Counted from the first letter of the stretch, positions 53,416 through 62,163 are shown. The stretch is 64,000 bases of DNA from Pseudomonas frederiksbergensis (GCF_900105495.1 NZ_FNTF01000002.1:6154001-6218000), one strand, 5' to 3'. Program-made: numbers and translations. Notes: generated by a model from the sequence alone, not told the origin.

Positions 53416-54303
53416 ATGAGCGAGCCAACAAGTCCTGTTCGTGTAGCAGTTGTGCAATTCGACCCACAAGTCGGCATGGAAAAACGTGCAGGTAATTTGC
53501 GTCGTGGTCTGGAACTGGCACTGGAGGCGGTAAATGGCGGTGCCAATCTCATCGTGCTGCCCGAGCTTTCCAGCACAGGTTATTTCTTCAGCAACCGGCA
53601 AGATGCGTTCGACCATTCGGAGGCCATTCCCGACGGACCGAGTGTGAAAATCTGGATGGACTTCGCCCGCAACCACAAGGTCTACCTGGTCGCCGGATTA
53701 CCTGAGCGTGACGGCATGCGGCTGTTCAACACCGGCGTTCTGGTCGGGCCTGACGGTTTTATCGGCAAGTACCGCAAGGCCCATTTGTGGAATCTGGAGA
53801 AGCTGTGGTTCACGCCAGGCGACCTGGGCTTTCCGGTGTTTGATACGCCTATTGGTCGTATCGGCCTGTTGATCTGCTGGGATATCTGGTTCCCGGAAGT
53901 GCCGCGAATCCTGACTCAGCAAGGCGCGGACATCATTTGCAGCCTGAACAACTGGGTATGGACACCGCCACCGCTGTTCGACGAGGCCGGCAAGTGCATG
54001 GCGTCGTACCTGACCATGACCGCCGCACACGTCAACAATGTGTTTATCGCCGCCGCCAGCCGGATCGGCGAAGAACGAGGGGCTCGTTATCTGGGCTGCT
54101 CACTGATTGCCGGTACGAATGGCTGGCCGATTGGCGCCGTGGCGTCAGCGGACCAGGAACAAATCCTGTTTGCCGATATCGACATGACCAGCTCCCGAAG
54201 CGCGCCCATCTGGAACAATTTGAACGATCTGCATCGCGATCGTCGCGCCGATCTCTACGATCAGATGCTCGGTTACACCCAGCACCCTTGCCTGCCGCGC
54301 TGA
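53416..54303 (+). CDS. Nitrilase-superfamily amidase (DavA/aliphatic amidase-like)
   Basis: 295 residues. The carbon-nitrogen hydrolase triad is complete: Glu50 (VLPELSSTGY), Lys121 (YRKAHLW) and Cys154 (ICWDIWFPE). Members closest in pattern include 5-aminovaleramidase DavA and similar omega-amidases. With the monooxygenase upstream it would hydrolyse the amide product to a carboxylate and ammonia. The ATG at 53416 is preferred: AGAGG lies about 9 bases upstream, while the in-frame ATG at 53386 has none. It is 228 bases from the monooxygenase and 15 from the membrane protein gene. Confidence 0.88.
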   Translation: MSEPTSPVRVAVVQFDPQVGMEKRAGNLRRGLELALEAVNGGANLIVLPELSSTGYFFSNRQDAFDHSEAIPDGPSVKIWMDFARNHKVYLVAGLPERDGMRLFNTGVLVGPDGFIGKYRKAHLWNLEKLWFTPGDLGFPVFDTPIGRIGLLICWDIWFPEVPRILTQQGADIICSLNNWVWTPPPLFDEAGKCMASYLTMTAAHVNNVFIAAASRIGEERGARYLGCSLIAGTNGWPIGAVASADQEQILFADIDMTSSRSAPIWNNLNDLHRDRRADLYDQMLGYTQHPCLPR

Positions 54304-54318
54304 CAAGGGGGCTAACCG

Positions 54319-55521
54319 ATGAACATCACAATCGAAAAAAACCGGCCTGGCGCCAGATCGCCACTGGATCTTGCGATCATCCTGCTGATGATCGGCACGG
54401 CACTGCTGATTTTCTGGCTTTCATTCACCCACCGTTCCGTCTGGGAAGCGCATTGGCCAAGCTACAGCGACATGGTCTCGAAGCTTCCCGAACCGGCTGC
54501 GTGGTTGCGCTGGGTGCTGGGCGACATCAGCGAGGTGGCGTTCTACAAGCACGAGTTCGCCTCTATCGGGTTGTTGGCCGGCGCCTATCTGGCCTACTGG
54601 GCGAATCGCACGGGAAAAACCTGGCAAGGTTTTGCCATTTCCTATGGGACTGGATTGTGGCCGTGGCTGGTGACCAGTTCGTTGCTTGGACTGTTGCTGA
54701 GCAACCTGCTGTGGGGCTGGACGGTCACCGCAACCAGTTGGCAACCGACGTTTGCCGCGTTTGTTTCGCTGCCCGCGGCGATGGTGCTGATGTTTGGTGG
54801 TGGCTGGAAGGTCACGATCAATGGCGCAATCATGGGCGCCGTGCTGGTCACGCCGACGTGCCTGCTGTTCGTCAACTACGTGTGCAATCCCCTGGGTTTG
54901 CCTGTCGTCATCGGCAATGTCCTGGGCATGGCAGTCGCCAGCGTCTTCGCTTTTGTACTTTGCCGTTATCTGCCAAGCCTGGTGAAGTCCGAGCCCTGCG
55001 AGCAGCCATCCGCCCCTTCACCCGCAACCGTCAATACCAAAACGCCCGACTACGGGGTGATCTGGAGCTTGCGCCGGGTGCTGGCCGATTTTTCGGAAGC
55101 GCCGTTCTTTGGCAATGAGCTGGCCAGCCTCGGCCTGTTGCTGGGTGTATTGCTGGCTTACACCTGGAATCCGATGAGCCCGGTATACGGCTCGGGCCTG
55201 CTGCCCCAATTGATCGGTGCCCAGGCGTTGACCTCAGCGCTGGGGGTGGTGATCTGGCGTCGGAAATGGATGTCACGCGGCTGGTATCCCACTTACGTTC
55301 CATTGGTGTCCGTGGTGCCGGCGGCCGTTCTGACGTATGGCGGCAGTTGGCAGGTGATCCTCTCGAGCGCACTGCTGGGCGCACTGATTGCACCGCCCCT
55401 GGCTTGCGCCATTGCCCAGCGAGTGCCTGCGTACATGCATGCCTACATCGGTAATGTCCTGTCCATGGCCATCAGCACTTTGCTGATCATTCCGATTATC
55501 GGACTGCTGATCGCCAACTGA
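54319..55521 (+). CDS. Membrane protein with two homologous halves (putative transporter)
   Basis: 400 residues, about ten to twelve hydrophobic segments. The two halves (about 65-215 and 250-400) are clearly duplicates: RWVLGDISEVAFYKHEFASIG aligns with RRVLADFSEAPFFGNELASLG, SWQPTFAAFVSLPAAMVLMFG with GWYPTYVPLVSVVPAAVLTYG, and IGNVLGMAVAS with IGNVLSMAIST. They are joined by a short hydrophilic linker (about 222-248). The pattern recalls DUF1097-type membrane proteins, but I cannot name the family with certainty. Its place between two amidases suggests uptake or export of the pathway's substrate or product. Confidence 0.75.
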   Translation: MNITIEKNRPGARSPLDLAIILLMIGTALLIFWLSFTHRSVWEAHWPSYSDMVSKLPEPAAWLRWVLGDISEVAFYKHEFASIGLLAGAYLAYWANRTGKTWQGFAISYGTGLWPWLVTSSLLGLLLSNLLWGWTVTATSWQPTFAAFVSLPAAMVLMFGGGWKVTINGAIMGAVLVTPTCLLFVNYVCNPLGLPVVIGNVLGMAVASVFAFVLCRYLPSLVKSEPCEQPSAPSPATVNTKTPDYGVIWSLRRVLADFSEAPFFGNELASLGLLLGVLLAYTWNPMSPVYGSGLLPQLIGAQALTSALGVVIWRRKWMSRGWYPTYVPLVSVVPAAVLTYGGSWQVILSSALLGALIAPPLACAIAQRVPAYMHAYIGNVLSMAISTLLIIPIIGLLIAN

Positions 55522-55598
55522 TGCACGCTGCCAGCCGGCTGTATCCGGGCTCGAAGCCGGATACAGCCACTTCTCATTACAAACAAGCGAGGTATCAC

Positions 55599-56579
55599 AT
55601 GGACCTGCCCCAACTGGCCATAGCCGCGCTCGGCGGCACCGTGAGCATGCAAGCCCGGAACGCTGGCGAAGGTGTTGTCCCGACCGTCAGCGGCGAAACC
55701 CTGCTGGCGTCGGTACCGGAGCTGACGGCACTGGCCCGGGTCGACGTTGAAACGCTCGGGTTACTGCCCAGCGCCTCACTGGATTTCGAGTTTTTGTTGA
55801 GTGTCCTTTCCTGGGCCAACTTTCAGATCAAGCAAGGTGCCGTCGGGGTTGTGATTACCCAAGGCACGGACACCCTTGAAGAAACAGCGGCGTTTTTTGA
55901 TTACTTGTGGGCGCACGACGAACCGCTGGTCGTGACCGGCGCCATGCGTTCGGCAGCCCAGGCAGGGGCCGATGGTCCGGCGAATCTGCTGGATGCCTGC
56001 CGGGTTGCACTGGCTGAAAACAGTCGACTGCGAGGCGTTCAGGTGGTCATGAACGGGCAGATTCACGCGGCATGCCGCGTGCGTAAAACCGATTCGCTGG
56101 CATTGCAGGCGTTTTCCTCACCAGCCTTTGGCCCCTGCGGAATGCTTGTGGAAAACATCACCCGCTATTTGCGCCCACCAACCCCGCGAACGGTTTTACC
56201 TTTGCCGCAACAGACGACGCAGAAGGTTGCGATGCTGGAGGCGTCGCTCTCTGCCGACACGCTGTTACTGGAGAACATCCTTGAACTGGGCTATGACGGG
56301 CTGGTGCTCGGCGGTTTCGGTGCCGGACATGTTTCGCAGAGTTGGGCGGATGTTATCGAAAAGATCGCCAGGAAAATCCCGGTGATCGTTGCAACCCGGA
56401 CCGGTTCCGGGTCCACCGCGCACTCTTCCTACGGCTTTATTGGCGGCGAGATGGACTTGATCCGCAAAGGTGTATCGATGGCTGGATTTCTTTGCCCGCG
56501 TAAAGCCCGGATCTTGCTGTGGTTGCTGATCGGCTGCCAGCGGCAAGATGAACTGGCCAGCTTCCTCCTGGAAGACTGA
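55599..56579 (+). CDS. Asparaginase-family amidohydrolase
   Basis: 326 residues without a signal peptide, so cytoplasmic. The nucleophile loop is LGGTVSM (Thr14), the second site TQGTDTLEETA (Thr90, Asp91) and the Lys lies in VRKTDSLALQAF. The first active-site loop after Thr14 has no Tyr where E. coli asparaginase II has Tyr25, so activity on another amide is possible. The ATG at 55599 has GAGG upstream; longer frames reach back to 55521 without a site. It ends the four-gene cluster and is followed by a terminator. Confidence 0.82.
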   Translation: MDLPQLAIAALGGTVSMQARNAGEGVVPTVSGETLLASVPELTALARVDVETLGLLPSASLDFEFLLSVLSWANFQIKQGAVGVVITQGTDTLEETAAFFDYLWAHDEPLVVTGAMRSAAQAGADGPANLLDACRVALAENSRLRGVQVVMNGQIHAACRVRKTDSLALQAFSSPAFGPCGMLVENITRYLRPPTPRTVLPLPQQTTQKVAMLEASLSADTLLLENILELGYDGLVLGGFGAGHVSQSWADVIEKIARKIPVIVATRTGSGSTAHSSYGFIGGEMDLIRKGVSMAGFLCPRKARILLWLLIGCQRQDELASFLLED

Positions 56580-56623
56580 CACAACAACCTGTAGCAGCGA
56601 GTAGGGATCTGCAGCACATCTAC

Positions 56624-56652
56624 AAAAAAGGCCTGCAGATGCAGACCTTTTT
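56624..56652. terminator. Bidirectional terminator between the asparaginase-like gene and zapE
   Basis: AAAAAGG-c-CTGC pairs with GCAG-a-CCTTTTT over AGAT, with T-runs on both strands. Confidence 0.85.
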
Positions 56653-56666
56653 CATTTTCCGAAATC

Positions 56667-57761
56667 CTACGGCTTGTGGGCCCGGGACAGGAATTCGTGG
56701 GATTGCATTTCCAGCAGGCGACTCAGGGTGCGCTGGAACTCGAAGTTCAGTCGACCGCCGGTGTAGAGGTCCTTGAGCTCGACTTCAGCGGAAATGATCA
56801 GCTTCACGTTGCGGTCGTAGAACTCGTCGACCATGTTGATAAAGCGTCGGGCGATGTCGTCGGTGGTGACGCTCATTTGCTCGACACCGCTGAGCAACAC
56901 GGCGTGGAAGATCTTGCCCAGTTCGATGTAATCGTTCTGGCTGCGCGGGCCGTCGCAGAGTTCGCGGAAGTCGAACCAGGCCACGTCATCGCACGTGCGC
57001 AAGGCACGGATTTCGCGGTTCTCGATCATCAGCACATCGTTCTCGATGGCTGCCGTGCATTCCGGCGTCAGGGCGCGGAAGCTCTTGCGAAGGCTTTCGT
57101 GGGACGCATCATCCAGCGGGAAGTGGAACAGCTCCGCTTGCTCGAGGTGACGCAGACGGTAATCGACGCCGCTGTCGACGTTGACGATCTCGGTGTGCTG
57201 CTTGATCAGCGCAATCGCTGGCAGGAAGCGCGCACGTTGCAGTCCATCTTTGTACAGACCGTCCGGCACGATGTTCGACGTCGCGACCAGGGTCACGCCG
57301 TTCTTGAACAGCTCTTCCATCAGCGTGCCAAGAATCATCGCGTCGGTGATGTCGGAGACGAAGAATTCATCGAAACAAATCACTCGCGACTCGTCAGAGA
57401 AACGCTTGGCGATGATGGTCAGCGGGTTTTTCTCGCCACCCAGGGTCTTCATCTCTTCATGCACGCGCTTCATGAAGCGGTGGAAGTGAGTGCGGGTCTT
57501 TTCCTTGAACGGCAGCGCTTCGAAGAAGGTGTCGACCAGATAGGTCTTGCCGCGACCGACGCCGCCCCAAAAGTACAGGCCCTTGATCGGTGCCGCGTCT
57601 TTTTTGCCAAACAGTTTGCCGAACAGGCCCGGCTTGCTCTGCGAGGCCGCGACCAGATCGTCGTACAGGCGCTGCAAATGGCGCACCGCAGTTTCCTGCG
57701 CGGCGTCATGGAAGAACTCCGGGCGTTTCAGATCAGCTTGATATCGTTCTAGGGGCGTCAT
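56667..57761 (-). CDS. zapE: Cell division ATPase ZapE (AFG1-like)
   Basis: 364 residues. Walker A is in YFWGGVGRGKTYLVD, Walker B in VICFDEFFVSDI. ZapE is an AFG1-type ATPase that acts on the Z ring late in division or under low oxygen in E. coli. It is 91 bases from trpS on the same strand, with the trpS terminator between. Confidence 0.95.
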   Translation of the reverse strand: MTPLERYQADLKRPEFFHDAAQETAVRHLQRLYDDLVAASQSKPGLFGKLFGKKDAAPIKGLYFWGGVGRGKTYLVDTFFEALPFKEKTRTHFHRFMKRVHEEMKTLGGEKNPLTIIAKRFSDESRVICFDEFFVSDITDAMILGTLMEELFKNGVTLVATSNIVPDGLYKDGLQRARFLPAIALIKQHTEIVNVDSGVDYRLRHLEQAELFHFPLDDASHESLRKSFRALTPECTAAIENDVLMIENREIRALRTCDDVAWFDFRELCDGPRSQNDYIELGKIFHAVLLSGVEQMSVTTDDIARRFINMVDEFYDRNVKLIISAEVELKDLYTGGRLNFEFQRTLSRLLEMQSHEFLSRAHKP

Positions 57762-57780
57762 AATTCGTTAGCAAGGCAAC

Positions 57781-57812
57781 AAAAACGGGCCGTCACTGTA
57801 GCGACGGCCCGT
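57781..57812 (-). terminator. Rho-independent terminator of trpS
   Basis: Minus strand ACGGGCCGTC pairs with GACGGCCCGT around eight bases, then TTTTT. Confidence 0.88.
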
Positions 57813-57852
57813 GGGAATGGCAATCAGCCCTTGGTCGGGCCGAGCCGCTGAT

Positions 57853-59208
57853 TTATTCCTGAACCGGCGTCAGAGCCACTCGCAGGGTCTCGATGGCAGC
57901 ATCGCGGGCGGCGCTGTCAGCAAAGGCCGGGCTGTCGGCAACGCACTCGCCTTCGAGCCAGACGCTGAAGCTCAGGTCTTCGCTGCGCACGTCCAATGGC
58001 TGGCCCGATTGCAGTTGCTTGGTTACCTGGCCCGCGGTTTTACCGTCGGCGAAGTTGCGCGACAGCAGCAGCTGTTCGCCGTCGGCCGCCAGCAGACGAA
58101 AGCGGAAACTGCCATCGTCTTCACGGAAACTGACGAAACGCGCGGCTTTCGCGGCTTTCTTCTTGGTCGTCGCCGCGACCTGGGTCTGAGCGACGAAAGA
58201 ACGCAGGCCAACCGCTTCACGCAGTTCGTGAAGGAACGGTGTCGCCACCGAACGAGCCTTTTTGGCGCCGAGCTGCAGCATGTCTTCCAGGTCCGCCGGA
58301 CGTTCGATCAACTGGTGATAACGCTCGCGGGATTCGCCCAATTCGCTGTCGAGCAACTGGAACAGACGATTCTTCGCCTCACCCCAACCCAGGCCCTGCA
58401 ACAATTCGCTGCGGAATTCCTCGGACTGCGCCGGGGTGGCGAAGGCCTGGAACAAGGTGAACAGGTGCGAGTTATCCGGATCTTTCGCCTCGCCCGGCGC
58501 GCGGGAGTCGGTGACGATCCGCGAAATCGCGTCCTTCATTTCCTTGGCGCTGCTGAACAACGGAATGGTGTTGTCGTAGCTCTTGGACATCTTGCGACCG
58601 TCGAGGCCTGGCAGCGTGGCGACGCTTTCTTCGATCAGCGCCTCGGGCATGGTGAAGAATTCTTTGCCCTGGCCGAACAGGTGGTTGAAGCGCTGGCCGA
58701 TGTCACGGGCCATTTCCACATGCTGGATCTGGTCACGACCGACCGGCACCTTGTGGGCGTTGAACATCAGAATGTCCGCGGCCATCAGCACCGGGTAGCT
58801 GTACAAACCCATGGTGATACCGGCGTCCGGGTCTTCGCCGGTTTCGACATTCTTGTCCACCGAAGCCTTGTAGGCGTGGGCGCGGTTGAGCAGGCCCTTG
58901 GCGGCAACGCAGGTCAGCAGCCAGGTCAGCTCGGGGATTTCCGGGATGTCGGACTGGCGATAGAAGGTTACGCGCTCCACATCCAGGCCACCGGCCAGCC
59001 AGGTCGCGGCGATTTCCAGACGCGAGCGCTGGATGCGCAGCGGGTCATCGCATTTGATCAGGGCGTGGTAATCGGCCAGGAAGTAGAACGAATCGGCATT
59101 GCTGTCACGGCTGGCGATGATCGCCGGGCGGATCGCGCCGGCGTAGTTGCCCAGGTGCGGCGTGCCGGTGGTGGTGATGCCGGTGAGGATACGGGTACGA
59201 GTCGTCAT
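57853..59208 (-). CDS. trpS: Tryptophan--tRNA ligase, long form
   Basis: 451 residues, over 100 longer than E. coli TrpS (about 334). The class I core is intact: PHLGN at 17-21 and KMSKS in GRKMSKSYDNTI. The extra C-terminal part (from about 350) includes FVSFREDDGSFRFRLLAADG and SWARD-free strands resembling a DUF1508/YegP module. Long forms occur in other Pseudomonas, from memory. The ATG at 59208 is used. It charges tRNA-Trp and is unrelated in function to the nearby monooxygenase as far as can be seen. Confidence 0.97.
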   Translation of the reverse strand: MTTRTRILTGITTTGTPHLGNYAGAIRPAIIASRDSNADSFYFLADYHALIKCDDPLRIQRSRLEIAATWLAGGLDVERVTFYRQSDIPEIPELTWLLTCVAAKGLLNRAHAYKASVDKNVETGEDPDAGITMGLYSYPVLMAADILMFNAHKVPVGRDQIQHVEMARDIGQRFNHLFGQGKEFFTMPEALIEESVATLPGLDGRKMSKSYDNTIPLFSSAKEMKDAISRIVTDSRAPGEAKDPDNSHLFTLFQAFATPAQSEEFRSELLQGLGWGEAKNRLFQLLDSELGESRERYHQLIERPADLEDMLQLGAKKARSVATPFLHELREAVGLRSFVAQTQVAATTKKKAAKAARFVSFREDDGSFRFRLLAADGEQLLLSRNFADGKTAGQVTKQLQSGQPLDVRSEDLSFSVWLEGECVADSPAFADSAARDAAIETLRVALTPVQE

Positions 59209-59232
59209 GGGTAATCGCTTGTCAGACTGCAA

Positions 59233-59862
59233 TCAATTCGAAAGACGCGGCAGGATCAGATCCTTGAGATCGGTCAGCTTGCCATGAAAAAAGTGTCCGC
59301 ATTCTGCCACTTTCAGCAGCTCATGGGGGCGCTCGAGTTTCGAGGACCAGTCGTAAACGAGCTGCGGATCGATGACTTCGTCGGTTTCCGGCTGGATCAG
59401 CGTCAGTTCGCCTTGCTGCGGCAGTTGATCCTGATCGCCCAGGCGCATCACCGCAGGCGCAACCATGAACAGGTGATTGAGCGGCTCACCCTTGGCTTCC
59501 AGACGTCCGCCGAGACTGGCTGCAACAAAACCGCCGAAGGAGAAGCCGAACAGCGTCAGCGGCAACTCGGGGTGTTTGGCCCGCAACCATTCGGCAACGG
59601 CCTGGGCGTCGTCGACTTCGCCGGTGCCCATGTCGTGGGTGCCTTCGCTGGCACCGACGCCACGGTAGTTGAACCGCAAAGTAATCAAACCGGCATCGCG
59701 GGCGGTGCGCTGCAAGGTCGAGACGACTTTGTTGAGCATGGTGCCGCCCTGCACCGGGTTTGGATGGCAAATCAGCGCCACGCCGCGGGGCTGCTCGTTT
59801 TCCAGGTAAAGTGCTTCCAGTTGACCCACCGGGCCATCAATCACTACAGGGGTTTCGCGCAT
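59233..59862 (-). CDS. Alpha/beta hydrolase
   Basis: 209 residues. The nucleophile elbow GFSFGG, oxyanion region CHPNPVQGGTMLNK and late His in ECGHFFHG give a complete Ser-Asp-His set. The short dienelactone-hydrolase-like form is common next to trpS in Pseudomonas. Substrate is unknown. The start at 59862 is the first ATG that gives the family N-terminus; longer codons upstream run into the promoter region shared with yhcB. It ends 24 bases before the trpS start. Confidence 0.85.
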   Translation of the reverse strand: MRETPVVIDGPVGQLEALYLENEQPRGVALICHPNPVQGGTMLNKVVSTLQRTARDAGLITLRFNYRGVGASEGTHDMGTGEVDDAQAVAEWLRAKHPELPLTLFGFSFGGFVAASLGGRLEAKGEPLNHLFMVAPAVMRLGDQDQLPQQGELTLIQPETDEVIDPQLVYDWSSKLERPHELLKVAECGHFFHGKLTDLKDLILPRLSN

Positions 59863-60006
59863 AAGCAAGGAAGGAACTCCGTGACCTCGAATCGGGTCGA
59901 CTCGTCTAGCAAATTGTCTGTGCCAATCTATTGCGAGTGAATCGCGGTATACAGCGCAGGTTCGAGCCGTTAACGTAAAGCAAAGCCGTTTATAGAGGAA
60001 GGACTC

Positions 60007-60441
60007 GTGGAACACTCGCTCTTAGTTTGGTTGTTACCGACTCTTGCCCTGGTTGTGGGTGTCGCCATTGGTTTCCTGATCGCTCGCCTGGTGCCGAATG
60101 CCGCGCCTAGCAGCACGCAACGTCAGCTGGATGACATTCAGGAACGTTTCGACAGTTATCAGAACGAGGTGGTTACCCACTTCAACAGCACTGCAACACT
60201 GGTCAAGAAGCTGACTCAGAGCTATCAGGAAGTGCAGGATCACCTCGCCGAGGGCGCCAACCGCCTGGCCCTGGACGAGCAAACCCGCCAACGCCTGCTG
60301 GCTTCGCTGCACGCCGATGCGGCAGCCGCCCCACGGGAACGCCTGACGCCGCCGCGTAATCAGGAGCCGCCTCGCGACTACGCCCCCAAAGCCCCGAACG
60401 CGCCGGGCATGCTCGATGAGCATTACGGCCTGAAGAAGTAA
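60007..60441 (+). CDS. zapG: YhcB/ZapG family envelope and division protein
   Basis: 144 residues. One N-terminal membrane segment (about 8-27) followed by a coiled coil (DDIQERFDSYQNEVVTHFNS) and a Pro-rich disordered tail, the DUF1043 layout. YhcB/ZapG joins cell division and envelope growth in enterobacteria. A GTG start has GGAAGGA 7 bases upstream. It is a single-gene unit with its own terminator, divergent from the hydrolase. Confidence 0.9.
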   Translation: MEHSLLVWLLPTLALVVGVAIGFLIARLVPNAAPSSTQRQLDDIQERFDSYQNEVVTHFNSTATLVKKLTQSYQEVQDHLAEGANRLALDEQTRQRLLASLHADAAAAPRERLTPPRNQEPPRDYAPKAPNAPGMLDEHYGLKK

Positions 60442-60460
60442 TCAGGTTTCGCGCGACATG

Positions 60461-60499
60461 AAAAAGCCCTCGGACAAGAGATTGTCCGAGGGCTTTTTT
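60461..60499 (+). terminator. Rho-independent terminator of zapG
   Basis: A perfect 17-bp stem (AAAAAGCCCTCGGACAA and its inverse) over a GAGA loop, then T. Confidence 0.93.
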
Positions 60500-60525
60500 G
60501 TTGCTGATGGTTTAGTTGCCAGTTC

Positions 60526-60604
60526 GGGCCTCTTCGCGAGCAAGCCCGCTCCCACATTTGGAATGCACTCCCCTGTGGGAGCGGGCTTGCTCGCGAAGAG
60601 GCCC
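60526..60604. repeat. REP doublet, family TTCGCGAGCAAGCCCGC, copy 2
   Basis: GGGCCTCTTCGCGAGCAAGC and the following bases to CCCACA are exactly inverted at 60574-60604. It lies between the terminators of zapG and the OmpA-like gene. Confidence 0.93.
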
Positions 60605-60617
60605 TGACTGACGGCAC

Positions 60618-60660
60618 AAAAAAGCCCGCCCGATCTGTTGAGGATCGAGCGGGCTTTTTT
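60618..60660. terminator. Terminator of the OmpA-like lipoprotein gene
   Basis: AAAAAAGCCCGC pairs with GCGGGCTTTTTT and an inner CGATC-GATCG pair extends the stem; T-runs occur on both strands. Confidence 0.9.
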
Positions 60661-60683
60661 ACGCCTGGGGTTCAGTCAGACGC

Positions 60684-61415
60684 TTATGGATACTGCTGAA
60701 CCGTACCTTGCTGTTGCTGACCACCATACTGCTGACCCGGAATCGCCTTCAGGTTGACCTCGACCCGGCGGTTCTGCGCCCGGCCATTGGCGTCGCCGTT
60801 GCTGGCAATCGGGTTATCCGGCCCGGCGCCGCGAGCCGACAGGTTGGCACCGCTCACGCCCTGGGACGTCAGGTAAGTCGCCACGCTCTGGGCCCGACGC
60901 TGGGACAGGTCCATGTTGTGCTGGCGGCTGCCGGTGCTGTCGGTGTAGCCGACGATCTCGATCTGGTTCTGGCTGAACTCCTTGAGCGAGCCCGCCAGGT
61001 TGTTCAACGGCTGATAGAAACCCGAGGCGATGTTCGCCGAATCGGTGGCGAAGGTGATGTTACCCGGCATGATCAGTTTGATCTGATCACCCTGGCGCTG
61101 CACTTCCACCCCGGTGTTGGCCATGCTGGCCCGCAGCTTTTTCTCTTGCTGGTCGGCGTAATACCCGTAACCGGCGGCGGAAGCACCGACCACCGCGGCG
61201 CCAATCAGCGCGCCCTTGCCACGGTTATCGTGACTGATGGCGGCACCGGCCAAAGCCCCGGCCAGAGCGCCGAGGCCACCGTATTTAGCGGTTTTGCTCA
61301 TGCCCGCGGAACCACCGTCGGCCTGGCCCTGGTTGTCGTAAGGGTTAGGCGAGACGCAGCCAGACAGCAAGGCCACAGCCGTAGCGACAATAATCAAACG
61401 CTGCTTGGTGAACAT
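60684..61415 (-). CDS. OmpA-family peptidoglycan-binding lipoprotein
   Basis: 243 residues. Lipoprotein signal with Cys20 (LLSGCVS), a glycine-zipper segment (GGLGALAGALAGAAISHDNRG and GALIGAAVVGASAAGYGYY, about 46-87), then a C-terminal OmpA domain (ITFATDSANI, EIVGYTDSTGS, LSQRRAQSVATYL, NRRVEV) that binds peptidoglycan. A Gly-Gln-rich tail ends the protein (GQQYGGQQQQG). The YiaD-like layout suggests a role in tethering the outer membrane to the wall. Confidence 0.92.
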   Translation of the reverse strand: MFTKQRLIIVATAVALLSGCVSPNPYDNQGQADGGSAGMSKTAKYGGLGALAGALAGAAISHDNRGKGALIGAAVVGASAAGYGYYADQQEKKLRASMANTGVEVQRQGDQIKLIMPGNITFATDSANIASGFYQPLNNLAGSLKEFSQNQIEIVGYTDSTGSRQHNMDLSQRRAQSVATYLTSQGVSGANLSARGAGPDNPIASNGDANGRAQNRRVEVNLKAIPGQQYGGQQQQGTVQQYP

Positions 61416-61518
61416 GTAGAGCTCCTACTTTTTTTGCATTCTGTGGTGCAACGGACAAGGCATTAAACCTTTGCGGGCGTTGGATCGTTTCAGCGGACAA
61501 AAATTCCGTCTGTAACAA

Positions 61519-62163
61519 TTAAGCCCGTACAAAAGGATTCTCGCGCATTTCATCGCCAAGACGTGTGTCCGGACCATGCCCGGTCACCACCGTCGCCTCT
61601 TCATCGAGGGTATACAGCCGCTGCTTGATCGACCGCACGATGGTCGCCTGATCGCCACCCCACAAATCCGTGCGCCCTACCCCGCGACGAAACAACGTGT
61701 CTCCGGCAATCAGCAGCTTAGCTTCTGAAAACCAAAAGCTCATGGAGCCCGGCGTATGACCCGGCGTGTGCAACGCCACGCCACAGCCGCAGGCCAGTTC
61801 TTCATCATCGGCCAACCAGCGATCCGGCGGCGGCACCGGGGTGTAGGGCACACCGAACATCTGGCATTGCATCTCCAGGTTGTCCCACAGAAATTGATCT
61901 TCTTTATGCAGGTGCAGGGTAGCACCGGTTTTTTCCTTCAACTGACCGGAAGCCAGAAAGTGGTCGAGGTGAGCATGGGTGTGAATGATGCTGACCACCT
62001 TCAGGCCCAATGCGTCGAGCCGCGCGAGGATCAGTTCGTGGTTACCGCCCGGATCGACCACGATGGCCTTTTTGGTGATCGGATCGCCGATGATCGTGCA
62101 GTTGCACTGCAAGGGGCCGACGGGGAAGGTTTCGCGGATGAGGGCAGTATTGGGGGTTTGCAT
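61519..62163 (-). CDS. Metallo-beta-lactamase-fold hydrolase (YcbL/glyoxalase II-like)
   Basis: 214 residues. The metal motif HTHAHLDH, a later His in HTPGHTPGS, Asp in IAGDTLF and His in VTGHGPDT complete the binuclear site. YcbL-type enzymes act as type II glyoxalases on S-lactoylglutathione. It faces away from the PP2C-like gene with about 170 bases to the short open frame. Confidence 0.9.
   Translation of the reverse strand: MQTPNTALIRETFPVGPLQCNCTIIGDPITKKAIVVDPGGNHELILARLDALGLKVVSIIHTHAHLDHFLASGQLKEKTGATLHLHKEDQFLWDNLEMQCQMFGVPYTPVPPPDRWLADDEELACGCGVALHTPGHTPGSMSFWFSEAKLLIAGDTLFRRGVGRTDLWGGDQATIVRSIKQRLYTLDEEATVVTGHGPDTRLGDEMRENPFVRA

Noticed and set aside
51250..54303. Indole-3-acetic acid synthesis operon (iaaM-iaaH)
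   Set aside because: The first enzyme is in the right superfamily, but the hydrolase is of the nitrilase type and not an amidase-signature IaaH, and the flavoprotein is much longer. Auxin production is possible but not supported.
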